64,000 nt of DNA, from contig JAGRIH010000037.1 of assembly GCA_020443345.1 (NCBI GenBank), forward strand, positions 1 through 64,000, given 5' to 3'. The notes under the pieces were generated by a model that saw only the letters and a list, made by a program, of their open reading frames with translations, was not told where the DNA came from and searched no databases. Origin of the DNA: Halioglobus sp. (GTDB taxonomy: Bacteria > Pseudomonadota > Gammaproteobacteria > Pseudomonadales > Halieaceae). The position numbers were made by a program, and so were the translations under genes. This document shows, piece after piece, positions 55,535-64,000 of the stretch. The stretch's first letter is position 1; every line of letters begins with the position of its first letter.

Positions 55535-57849
55535 CCATAGCCGGCAATATCAACACACTGGTGATCGCCATCGCGCTGACGCTGGCCTGCCTGGTCACCG
55601 GCTATACGGCACAGCGCGAGTACCGCCTGGAACGCGACCGGCTGATCGAGCGCAGCGCCGCGGCAGTACTGAGCCAACCGGACCTGCAGCTGCAGATCTA
55701 CTACCGCAACGAACAGAAACTGCGGCGGGTACTGGATGGACTGTTGTCCTTCTACGGCGTTGCATACGCTGCCGTTTACGATGCGTCCGGACAACTGTTG
55801 CTGCGCCAGAACCAGATCGGCGCCCTCGCCTACCCTCTGCCGCCGTTCCGCGCGATCAGGTCCGGCTACACCGAGGCCGAACAGGGCGCCGTGCTGCTGG
55901 ACACCGACCTCGCGCCAGCCGCGTACGGCTGGCTGGCTGCGCTGACCGGAGGCAACCGCCTGCTGCATCTGACGATTCCGGTGTTTGCCGTCATCAACCC
56001 CTACCGCAGCGGACTGTCCCCGACGGACTTCGCGCTGGCGATGGCGCAGCCGCGCACTGGCGGCAGTCGGTACGTCATCGGCTATGTCCACCTGGGCATC
56101 AGCCACGTTGGACTGATGCTCGGCGTGGCACCCTTTGTGGCTGCCGTCTTTCTGGCCTGCATGCTCGTGGTGCTGCTGTGCTCCGTCATCACCCTGTCGG
56201 TTACCCGGCGCATCACGGCGCCCCTGGCCCACCTGGCGCTGGCAGCGGAACGGCTCTCGGCCGGCAATCTGGAGGAAGTGGTAAAGGTGGAAGGCAGCGG
56301 CGAGGTGCGGGAGATCACCGCCACACTCAACAGGATCATGGGTGGTCTGAGCTCCTACAAGACCAAAATGGAGGTGAATCACCAGTTGCTGAGCATGAAG
56401 GTCGAGGAGCGCACCAGCCAACTGTCGCGGCGCAACGACGAACTCGACAAGGCGGTTACCGAAGTGACCCAGACCAGGGACCGGCTGCGTCAACTGGCCT
56501 ACTATGACAGCCTCACAGCACTGCCCAACCGGCGCCTGTTCACCGAGCAACTCAACCTGCTGATCCGTCTGGCCAGGCGCAACGACAGTAAGCTGGCGCT
56601 GCTGTTTTTGGACCTGGACAACTTCAAGCGCATCAACGACTCCCTGGGACACAGCGCCGGGGACCTGCTGCTGCGCGAAGTGGGCGTGCGCCTGGCGCAG
56701 TGCGTGCGCGAGAGCGACGTGGTGGCCCACTATATCGAGACCGGCCCCAGGATCGACGTGTCACGCCTGGGCGGCGACGAGTTCACTGTGGTGCTGAACC
56801 AGATCGACACTACAGAAGTCGCGCGTGAGGTGGCCGAGCGGGTCATCGCGGCGCTGGTCGAGCCCATGACCATCGAGGGCCACGAACTCGTGGTCACACC
56901 CAGCATCGGCATCGCCCTGTGCCCGGACCACGCCGCCGATGTCGAGGGCCTGCTCAAGGCGGCGGACACGGCCATGTTCCATGCCAAGTCCTCGGGCAAG
57001 AACAACTTTCTCTTTTACGACGGCGCCATGGATGCTGCGGGGGTGGAGCGCCTGCAACTGGAGACCGATCTGCGCAAGGCGGTGGAGCGCAACGAGTTGC
57101 TGCTGCACTACCAGCCCCAGGTGGACACCCGCACCGGTGACGTCGTGGGGGCCGAGGCACTGCTGCGCTGGCAGCACCCGCAACACGGTTTCATCCCGCC
57201 GGACAAATTTGTCCCTCTGGCCGAGGAACTGGGGCTGATCGGCCGACTCGGCGACTGGGTGTTGCTCGAAGCCTGCCGCCAGATGAAACAGTTCGAGGCG
57301 CAGGGCCTGTGGCTGCCGAAAATTACGGTCAATATCTCCGCCCTGCAATTCACCCCGCTGTTTGTCCGCCGCGTAAGGAACGCGCTGCTGCACAGCGCCA
57401 TGGCCCCCTCGGCACTGGAACTGGAGTTGACCGAGGGCATCATGATGGCGAATGATGCGATCACTGTCGAGGCGCTGCACGAACTCAAGGCGCTGGGGGT
57501 CAAACTGGCTATCGACGACTTTGGCACCGGCTACTCGTCCCTGAGTTATCTCAGCCGCTTTCCGCTGGATGTGCTCAAGATCGATCGCAGCTTCGTGGTC
57601 GACTTCGACAAGAGCGACAACGACGCCAGCCTGGTCATCGCCATTATCGCCATGGCCACCAGCATGAACCTGCAACTGGTCGCCGAGGGAGTGGAAAGCC
57701 GCGAGCAGTACCGCTTCCTGACCGACAACGGCGTTCACGTGATCCAGGGCTATTTGTTCAGCAAGCCGGTCACCGGCCAGGAGATGCAGCCGCTGCTGGC
57801 ACCGCGTCACTTCATGGAGGAGGTTCGAAAGATTCAGGCCGGCGATTGA
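55531..57849 (+). CDS. Membrane-bound GGDEF-EAL c-di-GMP enzyme
   Basis: A 772-residue protein from GTG 55531. An N-terminal membrane helix (about residues 3-22), a periplasmic region of about 170 residues, a second helix at about 192-222 and a HAMP-like stretch lead into a coiled coil. The GGDEF domain has RLGGDEF intact (about 413-417). The EAL domain has AEALLRW and DDFGTGYSSLSYL, so the phosphodiesterase residues are kept. Both activities may be present or one may regulate the other. GGGGGG precedes the start. Confidence 0.93.
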   Translation: MTIAGNINTLVIAIALTLACLVTGYTAQREYRLERDRLIERSAAAVLSQPDLQLQIYYRNEQKLRRVLDGLLSFYGVAYAAVYDASGQLLLRQNQIGALAYPLPPFRAIRSGYTEAEQGAVLLDTDLAPAAYGWLAALTGGNRLLHLTIPVFAVINPYRSGLSPTDFALAMAQPRTGGSRYVIGYVHLGISHVGLMLGVAPFVAAVFLACMLVVLLCSVITLSVTRRITAPLAHLALAAERLSAGNLEEVVKVEGSGEVREITATLNRIMGGLSSYKTKMEVNHQLLSMKVEERTSQLSRRNDELDKAVTEVTQTRDRLRQLAYYDSLTALPNRRLFTEQLNLLIRLARRNDSKLALLFLDLDNFKRINDSLGHSAGDLLLREVGVRLAQCVRESDVVAHYIETGPRIDVSRLGGDEFTVVLNQIDTTEVAREVAERVIAALVEPMTIEGHELVVTPSIGIALCPDHAADVEGLLKAADTAMFHAKSSGKNNFLFYDGAMDAAGVERLQLETDLRKAVERNELLLHYQPQVDTRTGDVVGAEALLRWQHPQHGFIPPDKFVPLAEELGLIGRLGDWVLLEACRQMKQFEAQGLWLPKITVNISALQFTPLFVRRVRNALLHSAMAPSALELELTEGIMMANDAITVEALHELKALGVKLAIDDFGTGYSSLSYLSRFPLDVLKIDRSFVVDFDKSDNDASLVIAIIAMATSMNLQLVAEGVESREQYRFLTDNGVHVIQGYLFSKPVTGQEMQPLLAPRHFMEEVRKIQAGD

Positions 57850-57989
57850 TCGCTGAGCAGTCACCTGTCCCGACTGGTTTCGGGCGATCGGCCGCCTGCG
57901 GACCTCTGCGGTACGGGCGCCGGGAGCGGCGAGGTGCGCTGCCTGCAGCGGGCGGGCCCGCGCAGCGCTGTACCGGTCGCTGCCGCAGC

Positions 57990-59426
57990 TCAAAAGCCGT
58001 ACTGCAATCCCACCAGCAGGCGGTCGTGGTCGTCATACTGGCCGAACAGACCAAACCCGGTACCGTCAAAGATATCGGCGCCCACCCACAATTCCACCGC
58101 GCTGGAGAACCAGTACTTGAGCTTCACCTGGTAGAGCGAATCACTGTAGTCGAGTGAGTGCAGCGCCAGTGTCCTGAACTCCCAGGCGTCGTTGGCCCAA
58201 CTGTGCTGCAGCAACAGCGAGACAATCTGTTCGTTCTGGCCGCGCTCCATGGTGGATTCGTGATCCAGGGCGCGGTTGTAAAACCACTGCCCACTGACCA
58301 CAGAACTGGCGGAGGCCTGCCAGTCGAGCCCCAGGACCGACGCGATATCGGCTGACTTTTCCACCCCCTGAGCCGACCTGTCCGAAGATGTAAACCAGCG
58401 GTCGCTGTTCCAGGCCACTTCGGTTCTGAGCGTCACATCCCCAAAGACGCTGCTGGCGGTTGCTCCGAGGAGGTGGTTGCGCCGGTAAGCCGGCTGCATG
58501 ACGCCCACCGGTTTACCCGCGCGCCACTGCAGGCGCTGGAACGGCACCGGAAAGTCCGCATAGCTGTACAAATAGTTCAGGCTGACATCCCAGCCGCCGG
58601 CGGTCACGCGGTAGCGGGCGCCCGCATCGGAATCTGCAATGAGCCGGTCGGGCCGGTCCGGCTCCAGCAGTGTCACCTCCATACCCGGCGGCCGTCGAGG
58701 CACCACGAGCGGCGATGTCAGCGCATAGGGCGTGCCGCTCTCCGCCAGCTCATCGTACGTCGTATCGGGGATCCAAAGCAGTTGCAGCACGCCTCCGGGA
58801 CCGGCCGGCAGCTCGACATTCACCGTCCACAGGGGAATTCTGGAAGCGGCGGGGTCCTTCAGTATGAACTCGCGAAAACTCTGGGGGTTGACCACATCGA
58901 GCACCTTGATGCCGTCGGATTCCCCCCACACCACCTGCTGCTTGCCGAGACGCAGGTAAGCGCCGCCCAGTTGCATGTCCAGGTAAAACTCACGCAAATC
59001 GATTGCCGCATTGCCATCGTTATACCAGGGGCCATTGACGGCGGAGTAGTTGAACGGGCGTTGGGCGGACGGCCCCAGTTCGTCCAGGGCATCGAGTCGC
59101 AGGCGTGCGATGGCTGTCAGGGACGCGCCGCTGCGAAAGCGGACATCGAGACGCGGCTCTAACAGCGCCTCGAATTTCTGGTTCCCGCCCCTGTCGGCGA
59201 CCGCCCATTCCTGCTCCCAGGTGCCGCCCAGGGTGTAGGTATAGGGCGCTGGCGTAACTGCATCCTCCGAGGTCTGCCGCTGGTTGCTGCCGGAGACTGC
59301 CGCCTTGCCAACCGGGCCGGCAGCGCCGACGGCCGGGACCCCGGGGTCGCCGCCCGCGGCCGCGCAGGTGAATCCAGCGAGCGCCGTGAACCACAGCGCC
59401 AGTTGCACACGCGCCCCGCACCGCAC
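57990..59426 (-). CDS. DUF1302-family outer-membrane beta-barrel protein
   Basis: A 478-residue protein from GTG 59426, with an export signal (LALWFTALAGFTCAAAG). The stretch YLRLGKQQVVWGESDGIKVLDVVNPQSFREFIL is characteristic of DUF1302, and the C-terminal strand ends LVGLQYGF as in outer-membrane barrels. DUF1302 proteins are found beside RND exporters and DUF1329 or LolA-like genes. Its start overlaps the stop of the transporter gene by one base (TAGTG), so they are co-translated. It probably forms the outer-membrane part of a lipid-export route; substrate unknown. Confidence 0.85.
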   Translation of the reverse strand: MRCGARVQLALWFTALAGFTCAAAGGDPGVPAVGAAGPVGKAAVSGSNQRQTSEDAVTPAPYTYTLGGTWEQEWAVADRGGNQKFEALLEPRLDVRFRSGASLTAIARLRLDALDELGPSAQRPFNYSAVNGPWYNDGNAAIDLREFYLDMQLGGAYLRLGKQQVVWGESDGIKVLDVVNPQSFREFILKDPAASRIPLWTVNVELPAGPGGVLQLLWIPDTTYDELAESGTPYALTSPLVVPRRPPGMEVTLLEPDRPDRLIADSDAGARYRVTAGGWDVSLNYLYSYADFPVPFQRLQWRAGKPVGVMQPAYRRNHLLGATASSVFGDVTLRTEVAWNSDRWFTSSDRSAQGVEKSADIASVLGLDWQASASSVVSGQWFYNRALDHESTMERGQNEQIVSLLLQHSWANDAWEFRTLALHSLDYSDSLYQVKLKYWFSSAVELWVGADIFDGTGFGLFGQYDDHDRLLVGLQYGF

Positions 59427-62400
59427 TAGCGGTATCCCCGTTCCAGCGCCTGTCGGGTAAAGAGGTTGTCGTCCACCGGCGTGCGGTAGTCCACGTCGGA
59501 AAACTCGAAGCGAGTCTGGTGGCCTGTCTGGTGATTGGTGATGTGTAGTTGCCTTCTCGTCCAGATACCGTCCACCCTGACGATATCGGCAACCTCGAGA
59601 GTTTTCAGTTCACTGCCCTTCAAATCCCAGAATTTCACCTCGACGATCATCGAGTTGTCCGCATCCACCAGCACCTCGATTCTGGAATAACCGAGTTCCC
59701 TGGCGATGGCATCGCTTTTCGGCACACCCGCCAACCGGTAGTGGTGATGCTCCCCGGGCGATTGCTCGCCGATCAGGGTGAAGTCGTAGTCTTTCGGCTC
59801 CAGTTTGCCGTCGAGCTTGATATCATCGTAAGTGAAATCGGTACCCAGAAAATAGTCGCCCCGGTCCGCTGCGGAAATGCGCCGCACCTTGCGCATGGCC
59901 GGCAGGTACAGCCACTGGTCATCGTCCTGGTCCGGGTCCGCATAATCCCAGATGAGGAACGCCGTATCGCGAACATTTGCCGGCGCGGTATAAAACACCA
60001 CTGTGCGTGTGTCGTCGGCGAAGTCCTTGCGGAAAATAACGGTCTCCTTGTGCCGCTCCCGGCCGCGTCTGTCCACCAGCGTCATGGCCAGCTTGCGGGT
60101 CACCTGCTGTCCTTCCTCTACTGCATTGACCTGCTCCACGATCCGCTGCGCATCCACGGCTTCCTCTGCGCGGCTCGGCCGGGAGAGCAGTAGCGCCGCC
60201 AGCGCCACGACCACCACCGTGGTAACGACGCGGTACTGCGCGAAACCCGATGGCCGGCTGCGCGGGGCCACGACAAAGCCGGGGCGCAGGCGCAGAACAA
60301 GCGCCGGAAGGAGCATCAAACTGGTCACGAAACTTGTTCCTATAGAAAGCACGACGATACTTCCAAAATTGTTCAGTGAGGAAATTTTACTCAAGGTGAG
60401 CACGCCAAAGCCACAGGCGATGGTCAGAAAGTTAAACAGCAGCGCCCTACCGGTAGTAGGATAAAACTCTCGAAAAACCTCCGGCATGTCCCCGCCCAGC
60501 CGTGACGCAAGACGGCCCAGGCGGTCCAGGGTGTGAATGGCGAAGTCTATACCCAGTCCGATCGACACCGCGGCGAACATCGACGTGCCCATGCCCAGGG
60601 TGATACCCAGCGCGGCCATCACGGCGTAAACGCCCAGCACCGTGCAGCATATCGGCAGCAGCGTATACAGGCCGGCCAGCTCCGAGCGGAACAAAATGGC
60701 CGAAACACCCCACACCAGTACCAGTGCAATCCCCACGCCCTTGAAATGGCTCACCGCCAGTTCCTTGATCCAGCGGTAATTGAGATTGACTCGGCCGCTG
60801 AGCGTCGCCTTGATATCCGGGCCATTGAACGTGTCGCTCAGGTAGCGTTCCAGCGGCTCGATGATTTGGCGCGTGTCCTGGTAACCGCCCCTTTTGATGT
60901 TCACCCGGACATTGGCCATGCGGTAATCGTAGTCGATCTCCTCCTCGAAATCCGTGGGATCCGACATTGCGGAGTACAGCAGCAGGTATTGTGCCACCAA
61001 ATCGGCATCGTCCGGCAGGGTGTAGGCGGCGGGGGCGCCCTCGTTGACGGCGCGGTTGATCTGCTTGAGGTAATCGACGATGGACACCGAGCCGCCGACA
61101 TGGGGAAGACCGGATACGAACGTCTGGAGCGCCTCGATCTTGCGCAGCCGCCGCGGGTCGAGCAGTCCGTCCACCGCAGGCGTCTCGACCACGATGTCGA
61201 GCGTGTTGCTGCCCTGGGCGTAGGCGTTGATGACCCGGTCGGCGACCACCAGCGGTTCGTCGGGCAAAAACAGACCGATGGGCTCGTCGTCCACGGTCAG
61301 GTGACTGGCCCCGTACAGTCCGAGCAGGGCGATCAACACACTGCCGCCGATAACCGCCCCGGCGTGGCGCCGGGTCAGCGTGCCGAGCCAGGTCATGGCC
61401 GCGGTAAACCCCACCGACTGGCTGTCGCGGCTGGCCGGGCGGGTAAGCGCGATAGCTGCCGGCAGAAACGTCAGCGAATACACCCAGGCCACCGCCACGC
61501 CCAGCGCCGCGTAGAGACCGAAGTGCTTGAAGGGGGGCATGTAGCCGGCAAAGTAGAGGCCGAGAAAACCGGCGATGGTGGTCAGCGAAGTCAGCGTGAG
61601 AGGGCGCGACATCGCCAGCATCGTCTCCACCACGAGATCCCGGCGCGGGCTGTCCGGCCGAGCGCGCTGCAAACTGAAGTAATGGCTGTACACGTGTATG
61701 GCATCGGCCACGGAGATACCTATCAGGATGACGGGCAGCGCATTGGTGATCACATACACAGGCACTGCCTGTGCCGCCATGGTGCCCAGGGTGATCACCA
61801 CGGTAAACACGGTGATCAGGGCGCACACCACAGCCGGGCCGAGCTGGCGGAATGCCAGCAGAATAACCAAGAATATGACCAGCCCGGCAAACGGCACCAG
61901 GCGGCGCGCGTCGGCATCGACATAGCTGGCCAGGTAACCCATGACGGCGCCCTCGCCCGCCACATGCACGTCCACCGACGGCGGTAGCGGCGCCGTCTGC
62001 AACAACTCCGTTACCGCGCGGTAAGTGGCTTCGGCGCGGTCTTCATCGGCCAGTTCCGCTATCACCAGTGCGGCGTGGCCATCGGCGGATACCAGCGTGC
62101 CGACATACAGCGGAAACTGCTCCACCGCCTGTTTCAGCCGGAGCGACGCCGCCATCGACGCGGGCAGCTCTTCCAGGAAAGGCCGGACCTCCATCCCTTC
62201 GGCGCTACTGATGATGTTTTTTTCGGTGGCGAGGCTCACCACGCGCGAGGCCGGCACGTTCGGGAGCTGGCTGATCTGATCGGTCAACCACTGCAGCAGC
62301 TGCAGTACCTGCGGCCGGTAGATGCCGCCCGGACGCCGGTCGACGACCGCCAGCACCAGAGGGTCGCTCAGACCGAACTGCTCCTTGACGATATCGCGGT

Positions 62401-62605
62401 AGACCAGGGCGGGGTTATCGGGCGCCAGGAAGGCGTCGGGGCCCAGATCCGTCTTCAACTGCGGCAGAAACCAGGCTGCCGACAGGCAGCCCAACACGCA
62501 CAGGCCGATGACCCACCACGGCCGCGCCACCTGCAGACGAAAAAACCGCGCCAGGAAATCACTTCGGGAGCCTGCGCTTGTCGCCGATTCTCCCTCGTTA
62601 TTCAT
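59426..62605 (-). CDS. RND/MMPL transporter fused to a LolA-like outer-membrane lipoprotein-sorting domain
   Basis: A 1059-residue protein from ATG 62605 (MNNEGESATSAG). The N-terminal 790 residues form an MMPL/RND exporter: helix 1 near 31-50, a large periplasmic loop, GISVADAIHVYSHY near 300 and a second set of helices with GIGIDFAIHTLDRLG near 690. After a last helix (VVTTVVVVALAALLL) the final 246 residues (814-1059) form a LolA/LolB-like periplasmic domain, with FRKDFADDTRTVVFYTAPANVRDTAFL and WLYLPAMRKVRRISAADRGDYFLGTDFTYDDI. In other bacteria these are separate neighbouring genes. The fusion would hand lipid from pump to carrier directly. DUF1302 follows in the same operon. Confidence 0.88.
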   Translation of the reverse strand: MNNEGESATSAGSRSDFLARFFRLQVARPWWVIGLCVLGCLSAAWFLPQLKTDLGPDAFLAPDNPALVYRDIVKEQFGLSDPLVLAVVDRRPGGIYRPQVLQLLQWLTDQISQLPNVPASRVVSLATEKNIISSAEGMEVRPFLEELPASMAASLRLKQAVEQFPLYVGTLVSADGHAALVIAELADEDRAEATYRAVTELLQTAPLPPSVDVHVAGEGAVMGYLASYVDADARRLVPFAGLVIFLVILLAFRQLGPAVVCALITVFTVVITLGTMAAQAVPVYVITNALPVILIGISVADAIHVYSHYFSLQRARPDSPRRDLVVETMLAMSRPLTLTSLTTIAGFLGLYFAGYMPPFKHFGLYAALGVAVAWVYSLTFLPAAIALTRPASRDSQSVGFTAAMTWLGTLTRRHAGAVIGGSVLIALLGLYGASHLTVDDEPIGLFLPDEPLVVADRVINAYAQGSNTLDIVVETPAVDGLLDPRRLRKIEALQTFVSGLPHVGGSVSIVDYLKQINRAVNEGAPAAYTLPDDADLVAQYLLLYSAMSDPTDFEEEIDYDYRMANVRVNIKRGGYQDTRQIIEPLERYLSDTFNGPDIKATLSGRVNLNYRWIKELAVSHFKGVGIALVLVWGVSAILFRSELAGLYTLLPICCTVLGVYAVMAALGITLGMGTSMFAAVSIGLGIDFAIHTLDRLGRLASRLGGDMPEVFREFYPTTGRALLFNFLTIACGFGVLTLSKISSLNNFGSIVVLSIGTSFVTSLMLLPALVLRLRPGFVVAPRSRPSGFAQYRVVTTVVVVALAALLLSRPSRAEEAVDAQRIVEQVNAVEEGQQVTRKLAMTLVDRRGRERHKETVIFRKDFADDTRTVVFYTAPANVRDTAFLIWDYADPDQDDDQWLYLPAMRKVRRISAADRGDYFLGTDFTYDDIKLDGKLEPKDYDFTLIGEQSPGEHHHYRLAGVPKSDAIARELGYSRIEVLVDADNSMIVEVKFWDLKGSELKTLEVADIVRVDGIWTRRQLHITNHQTGHQTRFEFSDVDYRTPVDDNLFTRQALERGYR

Positions 62606-62671
62606 TACGCAAGCGAGCTCCTGTTCCCTGCAGGGCGGACCACACAACGGGATGGAATGCGGAAATAGCGG

Positions 62672-62702
62672 TTGACGGGCAAGTGTAGCAAAATGCTATA
62701 TT
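62672..62702 (+). promoter_or_regulatory. Nitroreductase promoter
   Basis: TTGACG at 62672-62677 and TATATT at 62697-62702 with a 19-base spacer. The TGC ahead of the latter gives an extended -10 (TGCTATATT). Confidence 0.4.
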
Positions 62703-62717
62703 GCTTAGAAAGTACTA

Positions 62718-63839
62718 ATGCCAAAGCGCCCCGGCTCAGGAGCATTGCCGCCACTGTCATGTCACACCATCATGGATAGCGACGTCGTACGCCGGCTGGC
62801 GGACATCGCCCGGCGGGCGCCCTCGGCGGACAACACGCAACCCTGGCGCATGGAGTGGGACGGCGAGCACCTGGCCATCTACTATGATACTGCCCGGGTA
62901 GCCGGAAAGACCTTTCCCGCCGACAGTCCCGGAACGCTGCTGTCCATGGGCGCGCTGATCGAAAGCCTGCTGGCCGTGGCCGATAGCTGGGCGCTGCGCC
63001 CGGAGCTCGAGCTGGCGCAGCGGCCGGGTGCTGCTGCCGCGGCGCCCTTCGCGCGGATCGCTTTTACCGCGCCGGCGGACCCCGAGGCGATCACCGACAC
63101 CCACCCGGTAACCTTGCGACACACCAACCGCGGAGGCTATACCCGACAACTGCTGCCGCAGGCGCTGGTGGCGGAGCTGACGGGCTCGCGGCAAGGCGCT
63201 GCGCGCAGCTGGTTCAGCCAGGAGCCGGCCGCCCGAGCGCGCGCGGCCGATCTGGTCAAGAGCGCCTCCCGCATCCGGTTTCGCACCCGCGAGATACACC
63301 AGTGGCTGAGCGCCAGCCTGCGCTTTACACCGGCCGCTGTTGCCGCCGGGGACGGACTGGATGTCGACACCCTGGCGCTGCCACCGGGCGGCCGCGCCAT
63401 GCTGCACCTGATCAGTGACTGGCGGCGGCTGCGCTACCTGAACCAACTCGGCATGCACCACCTGCTGGCGGCCATCGACTCGGCGCCGGTGCGCGCGGGC
63501 CCCGGCCTGCTCGCGGTGATTGCTCCGGCGGAACCGCAACACAGCATCGACGCCGGCCGGCTGCTGGCGCGCCAGTGGCACGCGCTCAACCAGCACGGCC
63601 TGGCCGTGCACCCCTATTACGTCGTGGCCGATCAACTGGCGAGGTTGCGCTCCGGCAGCATACCGCCGGGACTGGAGCCGACCGCCCGGGACGTTGCGGC
63701 CGCGAGCAAAGACGTGTTTGGCCTTGCCGGGGCGGAAACCCTGCACATGCTGTTGCGCGTGGGCTATTCCCGCAAGCCGGCCAAAAGCGCGCTGCGGCTG
63801 CCGCTGGAGCGCGTCTATCGGGACACCACGCGCTCTTAG
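62718..63839 (+). CDS. Nitroreductase-family (Acg-like) protein
   Basis: A 373-residue protein. RRLADIARRAPSADNTQPWRMEWDG is the flavin-binding start, with MHLLRVGYS-like sequence MLLRVGYSRKPAKSALRLPLERVY at the end, both typical of two-domain nitroreductase-family proteins of the Acg/BluB-like type. A second start, ATG 62772 (MDSDVVRRLAD), removes 18 residues; the promoter spacing favours neither strongly. Divergent from the RND-LolA gene across about 110 bases. Confidence 0.8.
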   Translation: MPKRPGSGALPPLSCHTIMDSDVVRRLADIARRAPSADNTQPWRMEWDGEHLAIYYDTARVAGKTFPADSPGTLLSMGALIESLLAVADSWALRPELELAQRPGAAAAAPFARIAFTAPADPEAITDTHPVTLRHTNRGGYTRQLLPQALVAELTGSRQGAARSWFSQEPAARARAADLVKSASRIRFRTREIHQWLSASLRFTPAAVAAGDGLDVDTLALPPGGRAMLHLISDWRRLRYLNQLGMHHLLAAIDSAPVRAGPGLLAVIAPAEPQHSIDAGRLLARQWHALNQHGLAVHPYYVVADQLARLRSGSIPPGLEPTARDVAAASKDVFGLAGAETLHMLLRVGYSRKPAKSALRLPLERVYRDTTRS

Positions 63840-63851
63840 AGCCTGTCGCCC

Positions 63852-64000
63852 TCAGCTCTGCAGCGCGGCCGACAACTTCCTGCGCGCCAGTATCAGGCCC
63901 AGCCGCTGGATGGGATTGGCGTTGCCGCCCGGGCGCCAGGTACCCGCCAGCTTGTTGCGATAGGCATCGAAATGCAGCCCCCGGGGTGCCGCGGGCACCC
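63852..64000 (-). CDS. 3' end of an unidentified minus-strand gene
   Basis: The C-terminal 48 or so residues, reading from the window edge GLHFDAYRNKLAGTWRPGGNANPIQ and ending RRKLSAALQS before TGA at 63852. The rest lies outside the window, and the fragment is too short for me to assign a family. It converges on the nitroreductase gene. Confidence 0.5.
   Translation of the reverse strand, partial: VPAAPRGLHFDAYRNKLAGTWRPGGNANPIQRLGLILARRKLSAALQS

Overview
The window looks like a chromosomal segment of a GC-rich, Gram-negative gammaproteobacterium, probably marine and possibly near Halieaceae/Cellvibrionales. The support is gene order: guaB-guaA divergent from xseA; xerD-dsbC-(alaC-hom-thrC)-recJ-prfB-lysS; rpsP-rimM-trmD-rplS beside ffh; and tgt-queA next to tRNA-Leu. 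The genus is inference; I could run no comparison.

Layout. (1) 1-8,309: accessory DNA, visibly AT-richer, stacked against the 3' end of guaA. A diverged copy of the guaA tail lies at 1,465-1,533 and the true one at 8,254-8,309. They bracket a 6.8 kb candidate island with a stop-interrupted CPBP protease, a beta-lactamase-fold lipoprotein, a MipA/OmpV porin-like protein, a membrane-anchored AraC regulator and a lipoprotein alpha/beta hydrolase. A near-identical 25-bp site precedes both the MipA and the hydrolase/AraC transcription units and is the likely operator of that regulator. (2) 8,291-38,312: conserved core genes for purine synthesis, DNA repair, translation, threonine synthesis, disulfide isomerisation, SRP and queuosine synthesis. 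A three-gene signalling operon (receiver-cyclase, receiver, histidine kinase) sits inside it. (3) 38,520-47,442: tRNA-Leu(CAA) carrying an 8.8-kb integrative element with a 59-bp att repeat. It encodes a tyrosine integrase, a HTH protein, an SF3/D5-type replicative helicase beside a structured iteron-bearing candidate origin, a chain of overlapping small genes, an HK97-type capsid protein and a P27-type small terminase. There is no large terminase, portal, protease or tail gene. This gene set resembles a capsid-encoding phage satellite. (4) 47,516-64,000: a beta-CASP metallo-beta-lactamase protein, inorganic pyrophosphatase, an unusual trio (QueC-like PP-loop enzyme, MurF-like ligase with a cysteine tail, ATP-grasp ligase), a glutamate-synthase-like flavoprotein, a GGDEF-EAL protein, a DUF1302 outer-membrane protein with an RND transporter fused to a LolA-like domain, and a nitroreductase.

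The two strongest candidates for something undescribed are the minimal capsid-plus-TerS satellite (38,607-47,383) and the PP-loop/Mur-ligase/ATP-grasp trio (49,856-53,727). The trio has the chemistry of a split cyanophycin-synthetase-like peptide ligation pathway plus an ATP-pyrophosphatase. The island at guaA with its inferred AraC regulon is the third.
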